Source: CAZCRE01 sp964501075 | GTDB taxonomy: Archaea > Thermoproteota > Bathyarchaeia > Bathyarchaeales > Bathycorpusculaceae | DNA length: 8,051 bases | Direction: 5' to 3' | Assembly: GCA_964501075.1 (NCBI GenBank) | Contig: CAZCRE010000062.1 | Location: 1-8,051, forward strand | Shown here: positions 1-4,852 of the stretch, piece after piece | How positions within the stretch are numbered: the stretch's first letter is position 1 | How the letters are laid out: each line of letters opens with the position of its first letter | Program-made: the position numbers and the translations under genes | Notes under the pieces: generated by a model | Databases searched by the model: none | What the model saw: only the letters and a program-made list of their open reading frames with translations | What the model was told of the DNA's origin: nothing

Positions 1-60
1 CCAGAAATTAAAGAAAATCACCACTTTCAGAGGATGCTTTTCGATGAATGTCAAGAATAG
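1..60 (+). CDS. possible 3' end of an upstream gene (partial)
   Basis: Reading frame 1 is open from the window edge to a TAG at 58-60 and gives 19 residues ending in DECQE. If real, it is the tail of an upstream gene that overlaps the start of the 426-aa gene by 17 bases, as in a tightly packed operon. The competing explanation is that frame 2, which carries the 426-aa gene, is also open to the window edge, so that gene may simply begin further upstream. There is too little sequence to recognise a family. Confidence 0.25.
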   Translation, partial: PEIKENHHFQRMLFDECQE

Positions 61-1324
61 GCTCAGGATAAAGGAAGAGAATCTGAAGGCAATCAATGAT
101 TTTCTGCTCAGAAAAGACAATCCAGTTGTCGACAGCTTACTCAACATTATTGAGAGGCATGGAGGCGTCGAAGAGATCAACAAGAGGGCCAGAGAATCGG
201 GAAAACTTGAAAACCTGATGAACCGACTTGAAAAGAAGAAGTCGCCCTTTGTGAAGGATCTTGAATGGCTTAGCAAGCAACGCGACAAACGTGCATTTGT
301 TAGCATACCTGAATACCGCAGGAAGATCTTGGGTAAAAAAGCGGATTCAATGAAGCCTGATGAAGCCTTTGCTGTCACGTTGGAGATTAGCGCCTTCAAC
401 TTCTTCCCTTGGATCATAGAAGAAGCGAAAAGGTCAATCTCGAAGCAGCAGCTCATGCCTAGCCGCTATATTCGAGTGCGTTCGATGAAAGAACAGGTCG
501 AAGACGACGATATCCTTGCATTTGCGGCGGCCATGCAGATCATCGGAGCATCATACGTGCAAACGTTGGATACTAAGGGCACGTTGCCGGGACGTGATGG
601 TAAGCCGGTGAACGTTCACCTCGGAGGTCCAGAAACGATAACTGGTTACTTCGGAGGGGTTGGAGAGCCAAATGAGCACGCATTAGGTTGGGTTGACGAG
701 TTTCTGCACTACTACACTGAGTACGGTGTGCGGCAGGTGTTGAACACGAACTCGGGCACGGTTTTGCTGGGGTATTTGATGCGGAAGCTGGGGATTGACA
801 TCGAGTTTAAAATCTCGGTTTTTCTGGGCATTGATAATCCGTATTCAATCATGTGGACGTTGATGACTGCGAAACTGCTGAGTGATGATGACGGTTCCAC
901 GCCTTTGATTGGGTTTAACCTTTCAAATTCTGTGAACAACGATACGATCGACCTAGGGGCCTGCATTAGAAAGGACTTGGGATTTGAAGACGTTGTTCGC
1001 TTTGAACACCACATAACTGAAGCCTACAAAAGTATTGTCAGGCAGCCGTATGACCGCAGCAGCGAGCTTTTGGAGCTTGCAGGTCACGTGAAAAACATTG
1101 GTGCGAAGCATGAAGGCGGAAACCCGGACGTTGAGAAGACGCGGAAGCATCCATCGGATATCTTGGACTATTTCATGCCGAAAAAAGACATCAACGAGAA
1201 GGGGCTCATGCCGGAGCTGCTTCTGAACTATCTTGACAAACACGACGCCGTGAACCAAACGGCTGAAGCCTTAACCAAGAAAGGATTGGCGTTTATTGCA
1301 GCGCAGAACTTGCACAGGAAATGA
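44..1324 (+). CDS. conserved-looking 426-aa protein of unknown function
   Basis: I do not recognise this family. The protein is soluble, with no signal peptide or membrane segment. Residues 1-135 are charged and helical. Residues about 155-330 alternate predicted strands and helices, with glycine-rich turns such as HLGGPETITGYFGG (192-205) and LIGFNLSNSVNND (288-300), which would suit an alpha/beta or TIM-barrel fold; that is inference only. Possible functional residues cluster in FEHHITEAY (320-328) and AKHEGG (354-359), followed by RKHPSDILDYF (367-377). There is no cysteine cluster and no nucleotide-binding loop that I can identify. A GAGG word at 30-33, ten bases before the ATG at 44, supports this start. 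However, the same frame is open to base 2, so a longer protein beginning outside the window is possible. The gene is convergent with the coiled-coil gene, with ten bases between the stop codons. Confidence 0.85.
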   Translation: MNVKNRLRIKEENLKAINDFLLRKDNPVVDSLLNIIERHGGVEEINKRARESGKLENLMNRLEKKKSPFVKDLEWLSKQRDKRAFVSIPEYRRKILGKKADSMKPDEAFAVTLEISAFNFFPWIIEEAKRSISKQQLMPSRYIRVRSMKEQVEDDDILAFAAAMQIIGASYVQTLDTKGTLPGRDGKPVNVHLGGPETITGYFGGVGEPNEHALGWVDEFLHYYTEYGVRQVLNTNSGTVLLGYLMRKLGIDIEFKISVFLGIDNPYSIMWTLMTAKLLSDDDGSTPLIGFNLSNSVNNDTIDLGACIRKDLGFEDVVRFEHHITEAYKSIVRQPYDRSSELLELAGHVKNIGAKHEGGNPDVEKTRKHPSDILDYFMPKKDINEKGLMPELLLNYLDKHDAVNQTAEALTKKGLAFIAAQNLHRK

Positions 1325-1334
1325 TTTGTGCGTT

Positions 1335-2171
1335 TTACCAAGATTCTTTGGGTCGTCGTGTGACTAGATAGATCGTCGTGACCACGAAGAAGACGCTCGT
1401 TACGCCCAGAACTGCTGCTAGTCGCCTCGTGTTGTCGAGGTCGGTTACGCTTCCTTGAAGCTGCGTGAAGTTTAGTTGGAGGTCAGAGTAGGCTTGGTTG
1501 AGCTGATCGTAGGTGTTCTTGAGTTGCGAGTAATTGCCGTTGAGTTCCGAGTAGGCACTATTTAGCTCGTTGTAGGCTTCGTTGAGCTGGGAATAGTTTG
1601 CGTTAAGCTGTGAGTAGTTATCATTAAGCTGCCTGAGGGTGCTGTTGAGCTGGATGAAACTGTCGTTCAGGTCTTTGAAGTCCTCTTTGAGCTGCTCGTA
1701 GTAGATGTTCCTCACGATCGTCAGCGAGAAACTCGGGTTGTGCTCAAAGCCTGAGTTGTAGATGAAGTATCTCAGGTGCAGGTCCGCGTAGGTTGTGTCC
1801 CAAACGTCGCTTGGTACGGTGAGGGTGTAGCTGCTTTCGTTTACGCTGTTGAAGGTTAGGGTCTTGTTTTCCATTACGTCTATTGTCGCTAGCTGGGTTT
1901 TGTTCGTACCTCCTACGAAGCCATAGATGGTCATGTTGAGTTGCTCGACTAGGACGCCAGTGGCGGTACAGTTGACCCATGTCGCAATGGTCATGTTGCT
2001 TCCTGGAACGGTTTCTGCCGTAGCATTGATTCTCATTTCGATGCCTGGTAAATCGTACTTTGAATAGAATGTCTTCAATTCATCTTCGGCTCCAGCGATA
2101 TTTATCCGAGCAAAAACCAACGCGACAATCATCGTGATTAAGACAATAACTGAGTATCTGCACTTCGCCAC
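1335..2171 (-). CDS. secreted, membrane-anchored coiled-coil surface protein
   Basis: Probably an extracellular stalk or cell-envelope protein held by a C-terminal anchor. Numbered from the GTG at 2171 (278 aa): a hydrophobic signal segment at about 7-28, then a beta-rich region to about 155 that looks like an immunoglobulin-type fold. Next comes a coiled coil of 13 uninterrupted heptads (160-250), many of the form QLNxxYS, then a membrane helix (about 250-271) and a short basic tail ending in RRPKESW. Thirteen N-X-S/T sequons lie in the outer part, which suits archaeal N-glycosylation. The start is chosen because AGGTGAT (2176-2182) sits four bases before this GTG. The upstream GTG at 2180 overlaps that ribosome-binding word and would add only three residues. 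The class is clear, but the ligand or partner cannot be told from sequence. Confidence 0.85.
   Translation of the reverse strand: MAKCRYSVIVLITMIVALVFARINIAGAEDELKTFYSKYDLPGIEMRINATAETVPGSNMTIATWVNCTATGVLVEQLNMTIYGFVGGTNKTQLATIDVMENKTLTFNSVNESSYTLTVPSDVWDTTYADLHLRYFIYNSGFEHNPSFSLTIVRNIYYEQLKEDFKDLNDSFIQLNSTLRQLNDNYSQLNANYSQLNEAYNELNSAYSELNGNYSQLKNTYDQLNQAYSDLQLNFTQLQGSVTDLDNTRRLAAVLGVTSVFFVVTTIYLVTRRPKESW
1422..1694 (-). repeat. 13 in-register heptad repeats (21-bp periodicity)
   Basis: This stretch encodes 13 consecutive seven-residue units without a skip. Leucine is at the second position of every unit, mostly followed by Asn, and Tyr or Phe is common at the sixth position of the central units. 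The DNA copies are diverged, so the unit is conserved as protein more than as nucleotide sequence. It forms the stalk of the surface protein. Confidence 0.85.
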
Positions 2172-2175
2172 TCTT

Positions 2176-2182
2176 ATCACCT
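2176..2182 (-). promoter_or_regulatory. ribosome binding site AGGTGAT deciding the coiled-coil gene start
   Basis: AGGTGAT is complementary to the usual archaeal 16S rRNA 3' end (AUCACCU). It is followed by AAGA and GTG. The collagen-like gene has the same word before its ATG with three bases between, so the two starts support each other. Confidence 0.65.
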
Positions 2183-2213
2183 AATGAGAACGGTTGAGAT
2201 TAGTAGAGGTTTG

Positions 2214-2221
2214 TTTTTAAG
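2214..2221 (-). promoter_or_regulatory. candidate TATA box for the coiled-coil gene
   Basis: On the minus strand this reads CTTAAAAA, centred about 46 bases before the chosen GTG. Transcription would start near 2191, leaving a leader of about 20 bases that contains the AGGTGAT site. A short inverted repeat, AAGTC/GACTT at 2219-2233, overlaps its upstream edge and could be a regulator site. Confidence 0.4.
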
Positions 2222-2282
2222 TCTTTTCGACTTGGTTGTATAACTTCGGCTTTCATGTCTGAATCTGTGGTTGTTGGGATAA

Positions 2283-2337
2283 GCTATCTTACTGATCGGA
2301 TAAGGTGTTGGTATATGTAGACGAAGTAGAGAAGAGC
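2283..2337. repeat. 55-bp direct repeat, copy 1 (left of the N gap)
   Basis: Identical over all 55 bases to 2438-2492. It abuts the run of N, which is what two contigs overlapping by one assembly k-mer would leave behind. It also encodes, on the minus strand, a second copy of the last residues and TAG stop of the small membrane protein. Confidence 0.95.
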
Positions 2338-2437
2338 NNNNNNNNNNNNNNNNNNNNNNNNNNNNNNNNNNNNNNNNNNNNNNNNNNNNNNNNNNNNNNN
2401 NNNNNNNNNNNNNNNNNNNNNNNNNNNNNNNNNNNNN
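2338..2437. other. scaffold gap of exactly 100 N
   Basis: All 100 bases are N, a conventional placeholder for a gap of unknown size. Because both sides carry the same 55 bp, the true gap is probably zero and the real sequence about 155 bases shorter here. A genuine tandem repeat that broke the assembly is the alternative. Confidence 0.97.
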
Positions 2438-2492
2438 GCTATCTTACTGATCGGATAAGGTGTTGGTATATGTAGACGAAGTAGAGAAGAGC
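2438..2492. repeat. 55-bp direct repeat, copy 2 (right of the N gap)
   Basis: Identical to 2283-2337. This copy holds the TAG stop (2439-2441) and C-terminal codons of the small two-helix membrane protein, so that gene is complete whether or not the gap is real. Confidence 0.95.
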
Positions 2493-2678
2493 AAACGCGG
2501 TTAGGAGTATTTCAAACGTCAGGATAGTTGGGTTTTTTTCGACTGCCGTGAAGTAGCCTCGTTGGAGTATGTCTGTGAAGACCAGGATTTGCAGGAATAT
2601 GGAGCCACCTATGCAACTTAGACCTAAGCTGTGGAAGAGCATGCGTATTCGACGGTCAGGTCGCAGGTTGGCAGTCAT
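2439..2678 (-). CDS. small two-helix membrane protein, unknown function
   Basis: A 79-aa protein I do not recognise. It has a short basic N-terminus (NLRPDRRIR), a hydrophobic helix at about residues 14-36, a short polar loop containing EKNP, a second helix at about 51-70, and a tail ending in RSVR. The basic N-terminus suggests both ends face the cytoplasm. The ATG at 2678 is preferred over a GTG at 2708 that would add ten residues, because a TATA-like GTATAAGT (2711-2718) lies about 37 bases before the ATG and would be too close to the GTG. It is upstream of the coiled-coil surface protein gene on the same strand, about 100 bases away once the scaffold artefact is removed. A joint role is possible but unsupported. 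Confidence 0.65.
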   Translation of the reverse strand: MTANLRPDRRIRMLFHSLGLSCIGGSIFLQILVFTDILQRGYFTAVEKNPTILTFEILLTAFALLYFVYIYQHLIRSVR

Positions 2679-2710
2679 CGTTATCCGAAGTAGCAATAGA
2701 CAATACACGG

Positions 2711-2718
2711 ACTTATAC
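2711..2718 (-). promoter_or_regulatory. candidate TATA box for the small membrane protein
   Basis: The minus strand reads GTATAAGT, centred about 37 bases before the ATG at 2678, which predicts a leader of about ten bases. The HNH gene has the same geometry. Confidence 0.4.
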
Positions 2719-2798
2719 GTTACGAATCTCCAGACAAGACAAAACCTAATGATTCAATATCAAGGCAACACTGCAAATTCTTATCTACACAAAATAGT

Positions 2799-2861
2799 GG
2801 AGATATCTCCCGACATGAGAACTCTGAGAATGAGATATCTCTTTTTCTCCAAGATTATCTT
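2799..2861. repeat. dyad-rich intergenic block (copy A of shared words)
   Basis: Contains the perfect 12-bp palindrome GGAGATATCTCC (2799-2810), the 10-bp palindrome GAGATATCTC (2832-2841), and AAGATTATCTT (2851-2861). Closely related words occur in the same order at 4223-4278. It could be an operator pair, a transcript-end structure or an element end. No gene of usable length is seen in 2709-2908. Confidence 0.45.
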
Positions 2862-2908
2862 AGCCAGTTCAGGGATTTAAAGAGAGATAGAAGAAAACTC
2901 TATGGCTT

Positions 2909-3283
2909 TCATTTTTTGAAACGGCATCTGCCAAATCCTCTTTGAGCATAGCTTCTATAGGCTGTTTTTATCAACTTTTCTTCACTTTCAAACTTGTACT
3001 TGTACCACATTTCATCAAGAACCAGATGTCCAAAAGCGACTCTGACGTAATCGGTCAGAGTGTGTTGATGACCCAGATGCGACCACTTTCTAATCCAATT
3101 TCTAATGCCGTTAGGATAATTATAGTAGTCTGCATATTGATGATTCCAATGCCCATAAACTTGAAGGTCTTTATCCATCCTATTGTGAACAGCATCTGTT
3201 TTCGTATCTTCACGAATTACTCCATGCTCTCTGAGGTATTCATCAAACTTTAGATGAACCCTTCTTCTTGGCAAATAATCCAC
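2909..3283 (-). CDS. 124-aa His- and aromatic-rich protein of unknown function
   Basis: I do not recognise it. The protein is basic, hydrophilic and rich in His, Trp and Tyr, with no signal peptide, membrane helix or Cys pair. It has nine histidines, including HWNH (45-48) and a cluster at 69, 72 and 74 in SHLGHQHTLTDYV, followed by FGHLVLDEMW (84-93), which could bind metal or nucleic acid. The C-terminus is basic (RGFGRCRFKK). The start is GTG at 3283, the only reasonable initiator after an in-frame stop at 3302-3304. No good ribosome-binding site precedes it, so the start is uncertain. A TATA-like CTTTTAAG on the minus strand (3346-3353) lies about 66 bases upstream within a sequence block repeated at 4803-4826. 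A plus-strand ORF on the opposite strand (2942-3253) is hydrophobic and looks like a shadow. Confidence 0.6.
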   Translation of the reverse strand: MDYLPRRRVHLKFDEYLREHGVIREDTKTDAVHNRMDKDLQVYGHWNHQYADYYNYPNGIRNWIRKWSHLGHQHTLTDYVRVAFGHLVLDEMWYKYKFESEEKLIKTAYRSYAQRGFGRCRFKK

Positions 3284-3342
3284 ACTTCCATTAAATGCAG
3301 TCTATCTCGGTTCACCTATAACTTTTCCGCAAAATCAAAAAC

Positions 3343-3366
3343 TGGCTTAAAAGGGCTAATAGAAGA
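3343..3366 (-). promoter_or_regulatory. repeated promoter-like block, copy A
   Basis: Matches 4803-4826 at 22 of 24 bases. The core on the minus strand is CTTTTAAG (3346-3353), a plausible archaeal TATA box for the 124-aa gene. An AGGTGA word follows at 3312-3317, as one does after the second copy. On the plus strand the same bases encode GLKGLIE, as does copy B, so a conserved coding remnant is the alternative reading. Confidence 0.5.
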
Positions 3367-3430
3367 ATCCTCTATTATCTTGTTTCCGCAAATCATATCT
3401 ACTAACTCGATCAATACAAGGTTAAACATT

Positions 3431-3437
3431 AGGTGAT
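3431..3437 (+). promoter_or_regulatory. ribosome binding site AGGTGAT of the collagen-like gene
   Basis: AGGTGAT followed by AGA and the ATG at 3441. It fits the archaeal 16S rRNA 3' end and fixes this start. Confidence 0.7.
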
Positions 3438-3440
3438 AGA

Positions 3441-4118
3441 ATGAATGAATTAAAAAGCGCGGGCGTACCAAAAACAATATTTGTAGTCGGACTTATCGCC
3501 GCAATTCTGGCTTCTAGCCTAATCGCAGCAGTAGTAGTGAAACAATTTTCACCAACTAATGGACTTAATGGAGACAAGGGTGACAAAGGCGATACAGGAG
3601 CCACGGGACAACAAGGACCAACGGGAGCTACAGGTCCACAAGGGATTCAGGGAATTAAAGGCGACAAAGGTGACAAAGGAGACTCAGGTGCTTCAAACGT
3701 TATAGCGCAATGGAACGTCACATGGAGAGGCTTGACAGGAGATCTGATCTGGGCAGGTGATATTGGGACGTCAAAATTCTGCTCCACATTCGATTACAAT
3801 TGGGGTAGAGGAATTGTGTTCTCATACGGTGGCGCTGACTACTATGATTACATAGGCTTCCAAGCAAAGATGCAAATTAATAAGCAAAGAGATGGCCCAG
3901 TCACGTTTTATGTGGGAGCTGACGACAGCTATCGGTTGTATATTGATGGCTTCTTATGGATTGACGGTTGGAACCCGGAGGGCTTTCACTCAACGACAAT
4001 CGTCTTGAACACCCTAAGCCAAGGATTTCACAATCTAGAATTGTATTACAGAGAATGGTACTGGGAGGCAAGCGTGACCTTCAGTTGCGACTCTGACCTA
4101 TTGATGTGGCGCGGCTAG
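3441..4118 (+). CDS. membrane-anchored collagen-like protein with PA14-type domain
   Basis: A 225-aa surface protein: short cytoplasmic N-terminus, one membrane anchor (about residues 12-34), a collagen-like stalk of 15 uninterrupted G-X-Y triplets (41-85), then a C-terminal beta domain (about 90-220). The C-terminal domain resembles PA14: it has the paired aspartates in YVGADDSYRLYIDGFLWIDGW (157-177), an expected loop, and a late LSQGFHNLELYYRE strand (192-204), matching the family pattern of DD, LYIDG, a tryptophan and a GxH strand. PA14 domains typically bind carbohydrates, so an adhesin or glycan-binding role is likely but inferred. The stalk lacks proline in most triplets and uses Asp-Lys pairs (GDKGDKGD), like many bacterial collagens. 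AGGTGAT three bases before the ATG supports the start. It is the only plus-strand gene in the accessory block. Confidence 0.87.
   Translation: MNELKSAGVPKTIFVVGLIAAILASSLIAAVVVKQFSPTNGLNGDKGDKGDTGATGQQGPTGATGPQGIQGIKGDKGDKGDSGASNVIAQWNVTWRGLTGDLIWAGDIGTSKFCSTFDYNWGRGIVFSYGGADYYDYIGFQAKMQINKQRDGPVTFYVGADDSYRLYIDGFLWIDGWNPEGFHSTTIVLNTLSQGFHNLELYYREWYWEASVTFSCDSDLLMWRG
3561..3695 (+). repeat. collagen-like G-X-Y repeat (15 triplets)
   Basis: Fifteen codon triplets each starting with glycine, without interruption. The block GDKGDKGD is found near both ends (codons 44-51 and 74-81), encoded by similar but not identical DNA, which suggests an older internal duplication. It is the stalk of the collagen-like protein. 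Confidence 0.9.
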
Positions 4119-4149
4119 CTTTTTGCTCATGCACCCTTTTTTCTTTCTC
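4119..4149 (+). terminator. T-rich transcription end after the collagen-like gene
   Basis: Two T tracts directly after the stop codon, TTTTT at 4120-4124 and a longer T/C tract from 4136, with no strong hairpin. This is the usual archaeal type of terminator. Confidence 0.5.
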
Positions 4150-4195
4150 AGGAACAGATACGCCTTTGTCTGCATGAGGAACCCGCAGGTCCTTA

Positions 4196-4294
4196 TCAGG
4201 TTGTCATGATTACGCTGATGATGGAGATTTCTCCCGCAATCTCCTTTTTCATTCGGGATATCTCCTTAAGACTATCTTGGTCATTCTTATTCAT
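4196..4294 (-). CDS. possible 32-aa micro-protein at the end of the zinc-ribbon cluster
   Basis: An ATG at 4294 begins two bases after the stop of the 42-aa zinc-ribbon ORF and runs 32 codons to a TGA. The product is charged at first (NKNDQDSLKEISRMKKE) and then hydrophobic (IISVIMTT), so it may be an amphipathic or membrane-touching peptide. There is no clear ribosome-binding site, and translation would depend on coupling to the upstream ORF. No family is recognised. The region overlaps dyad words shared with 2799-2861, so it may instead be a non-coding 3' region. Confidence 0.3.
   Translation of the reverse strand: MNKNDQDSLKEISRMKKEIAGEISIISVIMTT
4223..4278. repeat. dyad-rich block (copy B of shared words)
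   Basis: Contains GGAGATTTCTCC (4223-4234, one mismatch from the palindrome at 2799), GGGATATCTCC (4255-4265) and AAGACTATCTT (4268-4278), in the same order as copy A at 2799-2861. It lies at the downstream side of the minus-strand zinc-ribbon cluster. Confidence 0.4.
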
Positions 4295-4296
4295 CT

Positions 4297-4425
4297 CTAA
4301 GTAATATCAATGGCAGAATGACATCTAGGACAATGGGAAGGATTTCCTTCCGTCTTGAACTCTAGGTTACAGTTCTTGCATTTACATTTATTTGTGTGAT
4401 ATTTTGTGGATCTTCTTTCATTCAT
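4297..4425 (-). CDS. 42-aa zinc-ribbon micro-protein
   Basis: A very small ORF with a clean zinc-ribbon pattern: CKNC at residues 16-19 and CPRC at 32-35, with an extra Cys at 14 and His at 31 and 36. The rest is basic (NERRSTKYHTNK at the start). Such mini zinc ribbons are often nucleic-acid or protein-binding adaptors in archaea and their viruses; the role here is inferred. Its ATG overlaps the last eight bases of the 85-aa zinc-ribbon gene, and GGAGATGAGAGAG lies just upstream, so translational coupling is likely. The paired CxxC motifs, the overlap and the ribosome-binding site together make it a credible gene despite its size. Confidence 0.65.
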   Translation of the reverse strand: MNERRSTKYHTNKCKCKNCNLEFKTEGNPSHCPRCHSAIDIT

Positions 4426-4675
4426 TCTCTCTCATCTCCTTCTCCATGTAATGGAAGTTGCACAGAATGCACTCCCACCGTTGAATTCCATTTGGCTTTC
4501 CCACTTTACGCTTTAACCCAGATCCACATCTTGGACACCTATCATCTGGATTAGATTCATACTTGATTCCTACAGATCTGCTATGACTGGAATGAGAATC
4601 CAAGGCATCGTTTATTCTTGAACTTGTAACTTCCATCTTCTTTCTAACCTGTTCAGATTGCTCTAGTGTGATCAT
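4418..4675 (-). CDS. 85-aa zinc-ribbon protein
   Basis: The N-terminal half (residues 1-45) is polar and partly helical (TLEQSEQVRKKMEVTSSRI). The C-terminal half is a zinc ribbon: CPRCG at 47-51 and CILC at 69-72, separated by a basic hairpin (LKRKVGKPNGIQRWE). This resembles the DNA-binding zinc ribbons found at the N-terminus of some transposases and in transcription adaptors, but there is no catalytic domain, so it is more likely a stand-alone nucleic-acid-binding protein. The start is well supported: AAGGAGG (4689-4695) lies upstream of the ATG. The ATG overlaps the stop of a possible upstream micro-ORF by ATGA, and its own 3' end overlaps the 42-aa ORF, so the set reads as a compact operon. 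Confidence 0.75.
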   Translation of the reverse strand: MITLEQSEQVRKKMEVTSSRINDALDSHSSHSRSVGIKYESNPDDRCPRCGSGLKRKVGKPNGIQRWECILCNFHYMEKEMRENE

Positions 4676-4752
4676 CTGTTCTTCCTCTCCTCCTTTTTCA
4701 ACCTACTCTTTCTAATCTGATCTTGCAACCAATCATCCTTTGGATCAGTTAT
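4672..4752 (-). CDS. possible 26-aa basic micro-ORF with a non-standard start
   Basis: A short open frame ends in TGA that overlaps the ATG of the 85-aa gene as ATGA, the common coupling arrangement. The peptide is strongly charged (TDPKDDWLQDQIRKSR, then KKEERKNR). Upstream is AGGTGA (4759-4764), six bases before an in-frame ATA codon; no ATG is available and TTG occurs only at codon 9. It may be a decayed gene whose start was lost, an ATA-initiated ORF, or chance. Confidence 0.22.
   Translation of the reverse strand: MTDPKDDWLQDQIRKSRLKKEERKNR
4689..4695 (-). promoter_or_regulatory. strong ribosome binding site AAGGAGG for the 85-aa gene
   Basis: Minus strand AAGGAGGAGAGG, about 13 bases before the ATG at 4675; a second purine block sits closer to the start. 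It is the strongest Shine-Dalgarno match in the window. Confidence 0.6.
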
Positions 4753-4802
4753 ATCTTTTCACCTTTGGATTGGAGGAATAAAATTGGAAAGAAGGGTCAA
4801 GA

Positions 4803-4826
4803 TGGCTTAAAAGGACTGATAGAAGA
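4803..4826 (-). promoter_or_regulatory. repeated promoter-like block, copy B
   Basis: Differs from 3343-3366 at two of 24 bases. Its minus-strand core CTTTTAAG (4806-4813) could be the TATA box of the zinc-ribbon cluster, with AGGTGA at 4759-4764 downstream as in copy A. It lies only 27 bases from the HNH gene's stop codon, so the cluster could also be read through from HNH. Confidence 0.5.
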
Positions 4827-4852
4827 CTGTTCTAGTCTGATGTTCACAGCAC

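Noticed and set aside
2569..2880. 103-codon plus-strand frame opposite the small membrane protein
   Set aside because: It has no ribosome-binding site, its product has no coherent fold or motif, and the minus strand gives a clean two-helix membrane protein with a well-placed TATA box.
2942..3253. 103-codon plus-strand frame opposite the 124-aa gene
   Set aside because: The product is irregularly hydrophobic with no signal-peptide or helix logic, as expected for a shadow frame. The minus frame is longer.
3422..3604. Minus-strand frame with repeated SPL units
   Set aside because: It is the antisense reading of the collagen-like G-X-Y codons, not an independent proline-rich protein.
3561..3695. 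Short periodic DNA repeats that could suggest a CRISPR or satellite array
   Set aside because: The 9-bp periodicity is explained by G-X-Y triplets in a continuous reading frame; there are no unique spacers.
4418..4675. Zinc ribbon as evidence of a transposase or insertion sequence
   Set aside because: Only the ribbon is present. No DDE, HUH or serine-recombinase catalytic domain and no terminal inverted repeats of an insertion sequence were found nearby.
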